Shown here one piece after another: positions 25,162-33,223 of a DNA stretch of 64,000 nt. Source of the DNA: Sphingomonas kyeonggiensis (GTDB lineage: Bacteria; Pseudomonadota; Alphaproteobacteria; Sphingomonadales; Sphingomonadaceae); contig NZ_JACIEH010000002.1 of the NCBI RefSeq assembly GCF_014196745.1, forward strand, positions 620,383-684,382, given 5' to 3'. The notes under the pieces are model-generated. The model had not been told where the DNA came from, did no database searches, and saw only the letters and a list, made by a program, of their open reading frames with translations. The translations under genes and the position numbers were made by a program. Positions within the stretch are counted from its first letter, which is position 1. Each line of letters opens with the position of its first letter.

Positions 25162-25776
25162 CTAGCGCCGCGCCGCCTGTGCCGGACCCATCTGCTGGCC
25201 GGCCTGCGGACGCGCTGCCGCGCCCTGGGGCTGAGGCTGTGCCTGGGGACGCGCGCCGGCGTTGCGCCGCGCCATCGCCATGCTCAGCGCCGCCGCGCCC
25301 TTGGGCGTCATCGCGGCCATGATCATCGCGGTCGAGCGCTCGCGCATGCGCTGCGCGACCTTCATCTGCACTTCCATGTCGAGCTGCTCGAAGACCACTG
25401 CGGCGGCCTTGGGCTTCATCGCCTGGTAGATGCGGGCGAGCCCGTCGAACTGCGAGTCCGCGGGGTTCGGCGCGCCAGGCATGCCGCCGCTCGGGCCGCC
25501 GGCCATCTGCTGCTGCGCCTCGTCCTGCTTCTTGCGCGCCTCCGCATCGGCGGCGAGCCGCGCCGAGGCTGCCTTGGCCGCCTGCTCGCGCAGGTCGAGC
25601 CCGCGCTTGCGGCGTGCAGCGGCAGCGTCGCGGGCGCTCATGTCCTGGGTGATCTCGTTGCCGAGCCGGGTCTGGTTGCCCGTGTCCTGCTGCCCGGTCG
25701 CGATCGTCGCCGCATTGGCGACCACCGCGAGCCCGGTCACGCCGGCCGTGAGGAGAAGAAGCGAGGGGCGGGCCAT
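25162..25776 (-). CDS. MotE-like flagellar protein
   Basis: Protein of 204 residues with an N-terminal hydrophobic segment (SLLLLTAGVTGLAVVANAA), a charged coiled-coil region and an MgtE-N/MotE-like domain (LARIYQAMKPKAAAVVFEQL, MRERSTAMIMAAMTPKGAAALSMAMA). MotE in rhizobia is a periplasmic motor accessory that assists MotC. The tail is low-complexity (Gln, Pro, Ala). It is last in the operon fliL-fliM-DUF6468-motE, with its start overlapping the previous stop. Confidence 0.75.
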   Translation of the reverse strand: MARPSLLLLTAGVTGLAVVANAATIATGQQDTGNQTRLGNEITQDMSARDAAAARRKRGLDLREQAAKAASARLAADAEARKKQDEAQQQMAGGPSGGMPGAPNPADSQFDGLARIYQAMKPKAAAVVFEQLDMEVQMKVAQRMRERSTAMIMAAMTPKGAAALSMAMARRNAGARPQAQPQPQGAAARPQAGQQMGPAQAARR

Positions 25777-26171
25777 TACGCGGCCGCCGCCATCGGGGCG
25801 TCGCTCTCGACCTCGGCCTGCTCGGCCTCGATCTCGCCGTCGTCGTCGCGCTGGGCATTGGCCATGCCGACCGCGCTGACGATCCGCTCGGCGGCGGCGT
25901 CGGCGATGCCGGTCATCAGGCTCAGCTCGTCGCGCAGCTCACGGGCGCGCTCGACCAGCTGGGCATGGCGGGCGCAATCGGTGCCCAGCGTGTGCTTCAT
26001 GTCCGACAGCACGGCACGGGCCTGGACGGTGGCGATCTGCAGCGCCTCGACCACCTGGGTCAGCGCGCCGTCCTTCACGGTGCGAAGGCTCTTCATCATC
26101 CGCACGCTCTGCACGAGCACGGCCATGCACAGGATGATCGTCAGCACATTGGCGAGTAGCGCGATGCTCAT
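25776..26171 (-). CDS. DUF6468-type flagellar membrane protein
   Basis: Protein of 131 residues with one N-terminal membrane helix (IALLANVLTIILCMAVLVQS) followed by a cytoplasmic coiled coil (LTQVVEALQIATVQARAVLSDM, HAQLVERARELRDELS). Small proteins of this kind sit after fliM in many alphaproteobacteria; I assign the DUF by pattern memory. It overlaps both neighbours by a few bases. Confidence 0.65.
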   Translation of the reverse strand: MSIALLANVLTIILCMAVLVQSVRMMKSLRTVKDGALTQVVEALQIATVQARAVLSDMKHTLGTDCARHAQLVERARELRDELSLMTGIADAAAERIVSAVGMANAQRDDDGEIEAEQAEVESDAPMAAAA

Positions 26172-27187
26172 TGCTTCACCTTCTTGTCGGAGGAAACGTC
26201 GTTGACCAGGCGGACGGCGACCTTGCCGTTGCGCTGGCCGATCTGGCCCTGGGCGAGCTTGACGCCGCCACAGGCGATATCGAGGGAATCGTCGGGGCTC
26301 TTGTGGAGCGCGATGGTCTGGCCGATCTCGAGGCTGCGCAGCTCGGCGATCGACATCGCCTTTTCGCCCAGCAGCACGCTCATCGAGACATTGGTCTTGC
26401 GCACCTCGGCGGCCATGTGCGCCTCCCAGATGCTGTCGCGGCCGCTCTTCTCGCCCATGAAACGCTGGAGCAGCTTGTCGCGTACCGGCTCGAGCGTGGC
26501 GTAGGGAAACACCAGGGTGAACCGCCCGCCGCGCCCGTCCATGTCGACGCGGAAGGTCGCGGTGGCGCAGATGTTCGAGACACCGGCGATCGCGGCGAAG
26601 CGCGGATTGGTCTCGATGCGCTCGAGGTTCATGTTCACCGGCTCGATCGGCGCAAAGGCCTCCGAGAAGTCGTTCAGCGCCAGCGTCAGCATGCGCGAGA
26701 CCAGGCCGGTCTCGATCGTGGTGAAGGCGCGGCCGTCGATCATCATCGGCGAACCGCCGCCGCGGCCGCCGAGCAGCGCGTCGACGACCGAGTAGATCAG
26801 GCTGGAATCGACCGTGACGATGCCATAGCTCTCCCATTCCTCGATCTTGAACACGCCCACCATCGCCGGCAGGGCGACGCGGTTCATGAACTCGCCGAAG
26901 CGGGTGGAGGTCACTTCCTCCAGGCTGACGTCGACGCCGTCCGAGGTGAGGTTGCGCATCGAGCTGGCGAAGGTGCGGACCACGCGGTCGCACACCACTT
27001 CGAGCATCGGCAGACGCTCGTGGCTGATGACCTTGGATTCGATGACGGCGCGCAGGCCCTTCTTGCCCACCGTGGGCCCGAAATCGCCGAACAGCGCATC
27101 GATGTCCGCCTGGTCGAAGCTGCCGCCGACCATGTCCCCGGGAGGGGCGGGCGGATCCGGAAGGTCGAAATCCTCGAGATCGATCAT
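26168..27187 (-). CDS. fliM: Flagellar motor switch protein FliM
   Basis: Switch-complex protein of 339 residues. The N-terminal CheY-binding motif is FDQADIDALFGDFGP (about residues 26-40). The middle domain has GIVTVDSSLIYSVVDALLGGRGG, and the C-terminal SpoA domain ends MSIAELRSLEIGQTIALHKS then ACGGVKLAQGQIGQRNGKVAVRL. It overlaps fliL by 4 bp and the next gene by 4 bp. FliM binds CheY-P and helps set rotation direction. Confidence 0.95.
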   Translation of the reverse strand: MIDLEDFDLPDPPAPPGDMVGGSFDQADIDALFGDFGPTVGKKGLRAVIESKVISHERLPMLEVVCDRVVRTFASSMRNLTSDGVDVSLEEVTSTRFGEFMNRVALPAMVGVFKIEEWESYGIVTVDSSLIYSVVDALLGGRGGGSPMMIDGRAFTTIETGLVSRMLTLALNDFSEAFAPIEPVNMNLERIETNPRFAAIAGVSNICATATFRVDMDGRGGRFTLVFPYATLEPVRDKLLQRFMGEKSGRDSIWEAHMAAEVRKTNVSMSVLLGEKAMSIAELRSLEIGQTIALHKSPDDSLDIACGGVKLAQGQIGQRNGKVAVRLVNDVSSDKKVKQ

Positions 27188-27732
27188 TGCTGCACCAGAT
27201 CCTGGATCAGAATGTCCTTCACCTGGCCGTCGCCCAGCGTGGCGGTGGCGCGGACCATCATCTCTTCCTTGATGCGGAAGACGGCGGCCGAGCCGGCCAG
27301 GTCCTCGGGGCGCAGCTCGCGCAGGAAGGGCTGGAAGCTGTCGAGCACCAGCGGCAGCTTCTCCTTGAGCGCGTCCGGGGTGACGCCGTCGCCCGGCACG
27401 ATCATGAAGTGCAGCTTCAGGAATCGCGTCTGGCCGTCGGGCGAGCGCAGGTTCACCATCATCGCAGGCACGTCGACGAACGCGTCCTTGCCGGCCTCGG
27501 CACCTTCGCCGTGACCGCCCTCGGCGCTCTTCTCTTCCGTCTTCGCGCCATGCGCGCCCTTGGCTTCCTCAGCCTTGGCGCTCGAGCCGGAGAACAGGAA
27601 GGCGGCACCACCGCCGCCGCCGAGCAGGAGCACGCCCGCCGCGGCACCGATGATGATGAGCTTCTTCTTCGACTTGGGCTTGGCTGCCTTCGCAGCCTCC
27701 GCGCCCTCCTCGATGATTTCCGGAGACGACAT
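27184..27732 (-). CDS. fliL: Flagellar basal body-associated protein FliL
   Basis: Protein of 182 residues with a short cytoplasmic Lys-rich N terminus, one membrane helix (KLIIIGAAAGVLLLGGGGG), a low-complexity linker and the FliL periplasmic domain (VDVPAMMVNLRSPDGQTRFLKLHFMI, KEKLPLVLDSFQPFLRELRPEDL). ATG 27732 follows AGGGA. A longer in-frame start at 27780 overlaps the promoter and is rejected. FliL stabilises stators around the motor. First gene of the operon. Confidence 0.9.
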   Translation of the reverse strand: MSSPEIIEEGAEAAKAAKPKSKKKLIIIGAAAGVLLLGGGGGAAFLFSGSSAKAEEAKGAHGAKTEEKSAEGGHGEGAEAGKDAFVDVPAMMVNLRSPDGQTRFLKLHFMIVPGDGVTPDALKEKLPLVLDSFQPFLRELRPEDLAGSAAVFRIKEEMMVRATATLGDGQVKDILIQDLVQQ

Positions 27733-27788
27733 TCCCTGGTGACCTTCCGAAATCTGCACGCCGACACCGCGTCGGTGCATTTCCCTCT

Positions 27789-27794
27789 ATTATA
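27789..27794 (-). promoter_or_regulatory. Divergent flagellar-type -10 box (ATCCTATAATAGA)
   Basis: Serves fliL leftward. The core CTCTATTATAGG can also be read rightward toward flgF. Confidence 0.6.
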
Positions 27795-27806
27795 GGATCA
27801 GCGCCC

Positions 27807-27819
27807 GGCAATTGTTGCC
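27807..27819. promoter_or_regulatory. GGCAA-N3-TTGCC palindrome
   Basis: GGCAATTGTTGCC, perfect arms, between divergent fliL and flgF, 10 bp from the fliL-side box. Confidence 0.62.
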
Positions 27820-27845
27820 TAGTGCGAATTTTTGAGGATGGTCCG

Positions 27846-28583
27846 GTGGACATTTCTTCCTACGTGCTGCTCAGCCAGGAAACGGCGCTTCGCCGTCGCA
27901 TGGATGTGGCGGCGAACAACCTCGCCAACATGAACACGGTTGGCTTCAAGCGCGAGCAGCCGGTCTTCCGCGAATATGTGGAGAAGACGGACAGCGCGGT
28001 GAAGCCGGCGAACAAGACGGCGTTCGTGCTCGACTACGGCGCGGTCCATGATTTCAGCCAGGGTGGCTTCCAGGTCACCGGCAACCCGCTCGACGTGATG
28101 ATCGAGGGGCAGGGCTATCTGTCGGTCGAGGCGCCGGACGGTTCGACCGCCTATACGCGCGCGGGCCAGCTCAAGATGCTGCCCTCGGGCGAACTCGCCA
28201 CCTCGAGCGGCAATCGCATCCTGGGCGAGGGCGGCAAGCCCATCGTGATCCCGGCGGAAGCGGCCAACCAGGTGACCGTCGGCAAGGACGGCACGATCAA
28301 CGGCCCGGGCGGGCCGTTCGGCCGCATCACCGTCACCCAGTTCGACGAAGCCGGCGTGGATCCGCGCGGCGACGGCCTGTTCGACGGCACCGGCGGCCGC
28401 GAGCTCCCTTCGGGCGAGACGCATCTGCAGACCGGCGGCCTGGAAGGCTCGAACGTCAACGCGATCCAGGAAACCACCGACATGGTGGAGATCCTGCGCG
28501 CCTATCAGACCAGCCAGAACCTCTCCCAGAGCATGAACGACATGCGCAAGTCCGCGATCGACAAGCTCAGCCGGGTCGGCTGA
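27846..28583 (+). CDS. flgF: Proximal rod protein FlgF
   Basis: Rod protein of 245 residues. The N terminus (VDISSYVLLSQETALRRRMDV then AANNLANMNTVGFKREQPVF) and C terminus (GLEGSNVNAIQETTDMVEIL and AYQTSQNLSQSMNDMRKSAI) fit the flagellar rod family; order before flgG makes it FlgF. The start is a GTG at 27846 with GAGG 8 bp upstream. Confidence 0.92.
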   Translation: MDISSYVLLSQETALRRRMDVAANNLANMNTVGFKREQPVFREYVEKTDSAVKPANKTAFVLDYGAVHDFSQGGFQVTGNPLDVMIEGQGYLSVEAPDGSTAYTRAGQLKMLPSGELATSSGNRILGEGGKPIVIPAEAANQVTVGKDGTINGPGGPFGRITVTQFDEAGVDPRGDGLFDGTGGRELPSGETHLQTGGLEGSNVNAIQETTDMVEILRAYQTSQNLSQSMNDMRKSAIDKLSRVG

Positions 28584-28613
28584 CCCCACGCCATAAGCAC
28601 AAGGAACTGATCC

Positions 28614-29399
28614 ATGCGTACGCTTTCCATCGCCGCGACCGGCATGCTCGCGCAGCAGACCAATGTCGATGTGATCTCGAACAACATCGCCAACATGAAC
28701 ACCACGGGCTTCAAGCGCCAGCGCGCCGAGTTCCAGGACCTTCTCTACGAGCAGGTCGTGCGTCCCGGTTCGGCGACCAGCGCCCAGACCCGCAGCCCCA
28801 CCGGCATCCAGATCGGCTCGGGCGTGAAGACCGGCGCGATCTACCGGATCAACGAGCAGGGTTCGACCCAGCAGACCGACAACCAATATGACCTGGCGAT
28901 CCAGGGCCATGGCTATTTCCAGATCACGCTGCCCGACGGCTCGACCGGCTATACCCGCGACGGCTCGTTCGGCGTGTCGGACCAGGGCGAGCTGGTGAAC
29001 TCGGACGGCTTCCCGGTCCAGCCGGGCATCACCGTGCCGCAGAACGCCGTGAGCGTCAGCGTCTCGAAGACCGGCCAGGTCGACGTCGTCCTGGGCGGCG
29101 CCGATCCCACCCCGCAGACCATCGGCCAGCTCCAGCTCGCCACCTTCGTCAACGAAGGCGGCCTGGAGGCCAAGGGCGGCAACCTGTTCCTCGAGACCGC
29201 CGCTTCGGGTGCGCCGATCGCCGGCACCCCGGGCGATCCGGGCTTCGGCACGCTGATGCAGGGCTTCGTCGAAGCCTCGAACGTCAACCCGGTGGCCGAA
29301 ATCACCGCGCTGATCACCGCGCAGCGCGCCTATGAGATGAACAGCCGCGTCGTGAAGACCGCTGACGAGATGCTGGCCACCACCAGCCAGCTGCGCTGA
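28614..29399 (+). CDS. flgG: Distal rod protein FlgG
   Basis: Rod protein of 261 residues, the usual FlgG length. Landmarks: RTLSIAATGMLAQQTNVDVISNNIANMNTTGFKRQRAEFQDL, QGHGYFQITLPDGSTGYTRDGSF and the C-terminal LMQGFVEASNVNPVAEITAL then AQRAYEMNSRVVKTADEML. ATG 28614 follows an AAGGAACTG site. Its stop overlaps the flgA start. Confidence 0.96.
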   Translation: MRTLSIAATGMLAQQTNVDVISNNIANMNTTGFKRQRAEFQDLLYEQVVRPGSATSAQTRSPTGIQIGSGVKTGAIYRINEQGSTQQTDNQYDLAIQGHGYFQITLPDGSTGYTRDGSFGVSDQGELVNSDGFPVQPGITVPQNAVSVSVSKTGQVDVVLGGADPTPQTIGQLQLATFVNEGGLEAKGGNLFLETAASGAPIAGTPGDPGFGTLMQGFVEASNVNPVAEITALITAQRAYEMNSRVVKTADEMLATTSQLR

Positions 29400-29827
29400 T
29401 GATCAGCATCCTCGGCCTCGCGCTGCTCGCCTTCGGCACGCCCGAAGAAGTGCCGGTCGCCGTGCTCGGCCATGCCGTGCAGAAGGGCGACCGCATCGAG
29501 GCGGGCGATTTCTCGGTCGAGCAACGTCCCGCCGCCGCGGCGCGCGGCGCGCTCACCGTCGATCAGGCCGCGGGCATGGAAGCCACGCGCAACCTGCCGG
29601 CGGGCACCGTGGTGCGCCAGGCCGACCTGATGCGTCCCCAGATGATCCGCCGCGGCGAGCCGGTGACGATCCGTATCGTCAGCGGCCCGCTGATCATCAC
29701 CTCGGCGGGCCGTGCGCTCGCCGGCGGCTCGAAGGGCGATGCCGTGCGCGTCGTCGCCAATGCCACCAACCGCACGCTGGACGGGGTCGTCGAGGCCTCG
29801 GGCGTCGTGCGGATCGTCACGCCTTGA
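29399..29827 (+). CDS. flgA: P-ring assembly chaperone FlgA
   Basis: Periplasmic protein of 142 residues with a short signal-like N terminus (MISILGLALLAFG) and an SAF domain (VPVAVLGHAVQKGDRIEAGD, GMEATRNLPAGTVVRQADLM, KGDAVRVVANATNRTLDGVV). FlgA guides FlgI into the P-ring. It is short for the family and overlaps the flgG stop. Confidence 0.88.
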   Translation: MISILGLALLAFGTPEEVPVAVLGHAVQKGDRIEAGDFSVEQRPAAAARGALTVDQAAGMEATRNLPAGTVVRQADLMRPQMIRRGEPVTIRIVSGPLIITSAGRALAGGSKGDAVRVVANATNRTLDGVVEASGVVRIVTP

Positions 29828-29852
29828 ACTTGCAGCTTACAGGGAAAGTAGC

Positions 29853-30620
29853 ATGCGTAAGATCATTCTGATTGCGGCGATGGCCGCCACGCTTTCGGGT
29901 TGCGGCGCCGTCGGGCGCCTGAAGCAGGTGGGCAAGGCCCCCAAGCTCTCGGAGATCCAGCCGGTCGAGGCGCCGGAGATCGAGCCGTCGCTGGCGATGC
30001 CGTCGGAGCGTATCCGGGGTGCGACGACCAACGGCACCGTGGCGATGCAGCAGCAGCCGCAATCGGGAGGCAGCGCCTCGCTGTTCCGCACCGGCGCCGG
30101 CGCGCTGTTCCGCGATCAGCGCGCGAACAAGCTGGGCGACATCCTGACGATCAAGATCAACATCGCCGACAAGGCGGACCTGGGCAACAACACCTCGCGC
30201 ACCCGCGGCGGCAGCGAGAGCGGCGGCCTGGGCGGCCTGCTCGGCATCAGCCCGGTGAAGAAGCTGCTCGGCGCCGACGCCAATGCGGCGCTCGAGACCA
30301 ATTCGGGCTCGAAATATGCCGGCGGCGGCACCACCGCGCGTTCGGAGAACATCAACATGACGATGGCCGCCATCGTCACCCAGGTGCTCCCCAACGGCAA
30401 TCTGATGATCAAGGGCCGCCAGGAGGTCCGCGTGAACTTCGAGATGCGCGAGCTGATCATCACCGGCCTGATCCGGCCGGAGGACATCGCCCGCGACAAT
30501 TCCATCCGCCACTCACAGATTGCCGAGGCACGCGTGATCTATGGCGGCAAGGGCCAGCTCACCGACGCGCAGCAGGCGCGCTGGGGCCAGCAGATCTACG
30601 ACGCGCTCTTCCCCTTCTGA
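29853..30620 (+). CDS. flgH: L-ring lipoprotein FlgH
   Basis: Outer-membrane lipoprotein of 255 residues. The lipobox is LSGC (Cys at residue 17 or so) after MRKIILIAAMAAT. The body has the FlgH core: LFRDQRANKLGDILTIKINI, ADKADLGNNTSRTRGG, VTQVLPNGNLMIKGRQEVRV, ITGLIRPEDIARDNSI. ATG 29853 follows AGGGAAAGT. Last gene of flgF-flgG-flgA-flgH. Confidence 0.95.
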   Translation: MRKIILIAAMAATLSGCGAVGRLKQVGKAPKLSEIQPVEAPEIEPSLAMPSERIRGATTNGTVAMQQQPQSGGSASLFRTGAGALFRDQRANKLGDILTIKINIADKADLGNNTSRTRGGSESGGLGGLLGISPVKKLLGADANAALETNSGSKYAGGGTTARSENINMTMAAIVTQVLPNGNLMIKGRQEVRVNFEMRELIITGLIRPEDIARDNSIRHSQIAEARVIYGGKGQLTDAQQARWGQQIYDALFPF

Positions 30621-30641
30621 GCCGTCTAGCAACGCAAGAGG

Positions 30642-30677
30642 ATCGCCTCGCAGCCCGTGCTGCGGGGCGATTTTCGT
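30642..30677 (+). terminator. Terminator after flgH
   Basis: ATCGCC-rich stem (ATCGCCTCGCAGC with GCTGCGGGGCGAT) followed by TTTTCGTTT. Confidence 0.75.
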
Positions 30678-30683
30678 TTCTCG

Positions 30684-30887
30684 GTCTCTCCTGAAGCGGA
30701 GAGGGCAGGGAGAGGGGCTGTCGAGGACGCTTGCCCATGCTCCTCTCCCCGACCCTCTCCCCGCCAGCGGGGAGAGGGAGATGCAGCCTTCCTATCACCC
30801 CAAATCGTCATCCCGACGAAAGTCGGGATCTCGTGCGGCTCCCGTCCCGCGCCATCGCCTGAGATCCCGGCTTTCGCCGGGATGACG
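30684..30887. repeat. REP-like repeats between flgH and flagellin
   Basis: A CTCTCCTGAAGCGGAGAGGG / CCCTCTCCCCGCCAGCGGGGAG array lies at 30684-30783. A full REP pair follows at 30806-30887 (CGTCATCCCGACGAAAGTCG with its inverted partner). A decayed half element trails to about 30932. No gene is seen in this part of the 520-bp gap. Confidence 0.78.
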
Positions 30888-30980
30888 GGGTAGGGCTAAC
30901 CCCTGAAATCCCGACTTAGCCGCGATGACGGGTGGCGCTAAGTGCCTGGAATGGCAGGGGCAACGGACCCGAAGCCTCCA

Positions 30981-30995
30981 TTAACCTTTCGGTAA
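30981..30995. promoter_or_regulatory. CtrA-like site before flagellin
   Basis: TTAACCTTTCGGTAA fits TTAA-N7-TTAA with one mismatch, and TAACCAT overlaps its right half. CtrA controls flagellar genes in alphaproteobacteria. It lies about 35 bp before the -10 box. Confidence 0.45.
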
Positions 30996-31028
30996 CCATT
31001 TAAATTCGCAGGACAATTTTGGTCCTCC

Positions 31029-31034
31029 TATAAT
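31029..31034 (+). promoter_or_regulatory. Flagellar-type -10 box before flagellin (CTCCTATAATTCT)
   Basis: Forward TATAAT, 106 bp before fliC. The inverted repeat GGACAATTTTGGTCC at 31011-31025, a relative of the GGCAA palindrome, ends 3 bp upstream. Confidence 0.6.
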
Positions 31035-31080
31035 TCTTCCCACAATGGAAGTGCGGGGCATACCGATCATGCTCTCGTCG

Positions 31081-31101
31081 CGAACCGGCGTCTCCGGTTC
31101 G
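31081..31101 (+). promoter_or_regulatory. Hairpin in the flagellin mRNA leader
   Basis: CGAACCGG-CGTCT-CCGGTTCG, a perfect 8-bp stem with 5-base loop, 39 bp before the fliC start within the predicted leader. It is a candidate FlbT target by analogy with Caulobacter. Confidence 0.5.
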
Positions 31102-31140
31102 GGCCGCAGAAGCAGCCCTTGATCCAAGAAGGAATTTACA

Positions 31141-31995
31141 ATGGCATTTTCGGTTAACACCAACGTCGGTGCGATGGCGGCTCTCCAGAGCCTCAACGAG
31201 ACCAACAAGGGCCTGTCGCAGGTTCAGAGCCGCATCAACACCGGCCTGAAGGTTGCGTCGACCAAGGATGACTCGGCTTCGTACACGATTGCTCAGGGCC
31301 TGCGTGGCGACATGGGCGGCCTCAACGCCGTTTCCTCGTCGCTGAGCCGCGCCAAGAGCGTGACCGACGTGGCGGTGGCTGGCGCCGAGCAGATCTCGGA
31401 CGTCGTGAACCAGATGAAGGCAAAGGCCTACCAGGCTGCTGACGCCGGCATCGACACGGCGACCCGTGACGCGCTCAACAGCGACTTCGTTGCGCTGCGC
31501 GACCAGATCACCACGATCGTGAAGTCGTCTGACTTCAACGGCACCAACCTGCTGAAGGCTGGTGGTGGCACCGTGACGGCTCTGCAGTCGCTGCAGGACT
31601 CGAACAGCGCCTCGACCACCTGGGATCCGGATTCGCTCAGCGTTGCGAACCAGGGCCTCGACCTCGGCGGTTCGACCGTGACGATCGCTTCGGGCGCCAC
31701 CATCAGCACCCAGGCGACTGCTCAGGCGATGATCGACACGATCACCACCACCCAGGGCAACCTGAAGACCAGCCTGAGCACGCTCGGCGCTGCCTCGCGC
31801 AAGATCGACGCCCAGTCGACCTTCACGAGCAAGCTGTCGGACGTGATCGAAGGCGGCATCGGCAACCTCGTCGACGCCGACCTGGCGAAGGAATCTGCAA
31901 AGCTGCAGGCCCTTCAGGTCAAGCAGCAGCTCGGCGTGCAGGCTCTGTCGATCGCCAACCAGGCGCCGTCGACCATCACGTCGCTGTTCCGTTAA
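31141..31995 (+). CDS. fliC: Flagellin
   Basis: Filament protein of 284 residues, short like many alphaproteobacterial flagellins. The conserved N-terminal coil (SVNTNVGAMAALQSLNETNK, VQSRINTGLKVASTKDDSAS) and C-terminal coil (DADLAKESAKLQALQVKQQL, GVQALSIANQAPSTITSLFR) flank a small variable centre. The codon mix near the start is less GC-biased than neighbours, as in highly expressed genes. ATG 31141 follows AAGGAATTTACA. It is the only flagellin here. FliD and FliS were not found in the window. Confidence 0.97.
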   Translation: MAFSVNTNVGAMAALQSLNETNKGLSQVQSRINTGLKVASTKDDSASYTIAQGLRGDMGGLNAVSSSLSRAKSVTDVAVAGAEQISDVVNQMKAKAYQAADAGIDTATRDALNSDFVALRDQITTIVKSSDFNGTNLLKAGGGTVTALQSLQDSNSASTTWDPDSLSVANQGLDLGGSTVTIASGATISTQATAQAMIDTITTTQGNLKTSLSTLGAASRKIDAQSTFTSKLSDVIEGGIGNLVDADLAKESAKLQALQVKQQLGVQALSIANQAPSTITSLFR

Positions 31996-32030
31996 GGCCA
32001 GACTTTTCCCTGGAGTCTATGGCCCTGACG

Positions 32031-32067
32031 AGGAGGCCGGGACGCAAGTCCCGGCCTCCTTTTTTTG
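32031..32067 (+). terminator. Strong terminator after flagellin
   Basis: Perfect 13-bp stem AGGAGGCCGGGAC/GTCCCGGCCTCCT with loop GCAA and seven T residues. Confidence 0.93.
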
Positions 32068-32120
32068 TGCCCATTGGGTCGGTTTCGGCGCGTTCGCACG
32101 TCTATCTTGGTTGATGCCTC

Positions 32121-32126
32121 TATAAT
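32121..32126 (+). promoter_or_regulatory. Flagellar-type -10 box (CCTCTATAATGAT)
   Basis: Forward TATAAT 28 bp before the 133-residue gene, in the same sequence form as the fliF box at 41175. Confidence 0.5.
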
Positions 32127-32148
32127 GATCCTAAGAGGAGAATAGGTC

Positions 32149-32550
32149 TTGTTTCCCAGGATCAGAGAGATAACCGACGCATTCGGCGGCCGTCTGCAGG
32201 TGAGCGTGGAGGAACATCCCTCGGGCGCGCTCGTCGTGCTCGAGCGTCCGGACATCACCGGCCGGCCGCGCATCATGCTCGACGGCTACGGCGTGGACGT
32301 GCTGTCGGGCTATATCATGTCGGCGCGCCTGGCCGTGCCGCACGAGCTTCCGGACGAGCATATCGACGGCGTGTTCGCCACCCGCTTCCGCCTGGGGCTC
32401 GATCCCTGCGCGCAGCTCGCGCTCAACCAGTCGGGCGGTCCGGCGCTGGACATCCCCGCGCCCTTCTGGGACCGGCTCTATGCCGAGCTCTGCCTGGTCG
32501 CGGCGCATGCCCGCGAACTCGGGCGCCGCGCCGAAGCGCGAGTCCATTGA
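32149..32550 (+). CDS. Hypothetical protein after flagellin (133 aa)
   Basis: Soluble-looking protein of 133 residues I do not recognise. It starts at TTG 32149 behind AAGAGGAG at about 32132-32139. Features: REITDAFGGRLQVSVEEHPS, LERPDITGRPRIMLDGYGVD, and a helical C-terminal end (FWDRLYAELCLVAAHARELG). It has its own flagellar-type box. It does not resemble FlaF. Position after the flagellin gene suggests a role in flagellin handling, but that is only a guess. Confidence 0.62.
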   Translation: MFPRIREITDAFGGRLQVSVEEHPSGALVVLERPDITGRPRIMLDGYGVDVLSGYIMSARLAVPHELPDEHIDGVFATRFRLGLDPCAQLALNQSGGPALDIPAPFWDRLYAELCLVAAHARELGRRAEARVH

Positions 32551-32647
32551 TTCCGCAAAACCACATACGGGCTTGCCCGTACTACGCCGGGGGCCGCATT
32601 TGCGGCATCTAGATACGAGTTCACACGAACGGGTCAGGGGCAGACAA

Positions 32648-32980
32648 ATGGTCGTTAGTGATATGGCGTACAGTTCGGGTGTTTCGAGCAGCTTCACGGT
32701 GTCGCTCACCCTCAAGGTGGAGGATGCACGCGCGCTCTGGGCGGCAGCTGCCGACCGCGCGCTGGCGGCTCCGGGAATGACGCTTGCCGACGTGCTCGAC
32801 ACGATCGGTCCGCGCGAGGATCCGTCGATCGCCGAGTGCATCGCGATGCTCACCGCGCCGGTCGCGCTGCCGGGCTGCGTGCTCGACGGCTATGACGTCG
32901 CCGAGAGCGATGTCGATCTGGCGCCGGTCCAGATCATCCAGCTGCCCACGCAGCCGGTACTGCGTGCCGCGCACGCCTGA
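32648..32980 (+). CDS. Hypothetical protein (110 aa)
   Basis: Protein of 110 residues starting at ATG 32648 after AGGGGCAGAC. It has SFTVSLTLKVEDARALWAAA, ADVLDTIGPREDPSIAECIA and a C-terminal LDGYDVAESDVDLAPVQIIQ. No membrane segment. The leader (about 32551-32647) can form a short hairpin, ACGGGCTTGCCCGT. A terminator follows. Family unknown. Confidence 0.6.
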   Translation: MVVSDMAYSSGVSSSFTVSLTLKVEDARALWAAAADRALAAPGMTLADVLDTIGPREDPSIAECIAMLTAPVALPGCVLDGYDVAESDVDLAPVQIIQLPTQPVLRAAHA

Positions 32981-33007
32981 ATAATTCTTCCCCAGAACAG
33001 AACAACG

Positions 33008-33037
33008 AACGGGGCCTTTCGGGGCCCCGTTTTCATT
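33008..33037 (+). terminator. Terminator after the 110 aa gene
   Basis: AACGGGGCC-TTTC-GGGGCCCCGTTTT hairpin with T-rich tail. Confidence 0.85.
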
Positions 33038-33090
33038 TGCCCGGACGAGATCACTCCCTGCCGCCGCCGGCGCCGCGTCGCGCGCGCACG

Positions 33091-33217
33091 AAAAAAGACG
33101 GGCCGGTGGAGGAGGAACCGGCCCGTCTATTCTTAAGCGAAAGGAAAACAGGGCGCCGAGGCGCCGGCTGAGAGGCGAGCGGATCGCGAGGGGATTGATA
33201 CGTCCGCCCGCCTCTCT
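33091..33217 (-). ncRNA. Candidate trans-acting small RNA with CCUCCUCC loop
   Basis: Non-coding interval with all parts of an sRNA gene on the reverse strand: a TATAAT box at 33224-33229, TTGGGG 17 bp upstream as a possible -35, and a perfect 10-bp terminator stem (33097-33106 with 33118-33127) followed by six U. Before the terminator lie a 14-bp stem with one G-U pair (about 33168-33219, ends GAGAGGCG and CGCCUCUC) and a short GGCGCC hairpin near 33152-33166. The terminator loop reads UUCCUCCUCCA and the first loop CAAUCCCCUCG, both able to pair with Shine-Dalgarno sequences, as in alphaproteobacterial CcsR-type sRNAs. It could instead be the flgD 3' end. Expression is untested. Confidence 0.55.
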
Positions 33218-33223
33218 TCTTTC

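Noticed and set aside
32648..32980. 110 aa gene as FlaF
   Set aside because: The FlaF pattern (conserved Tyr and helical body) is missing.
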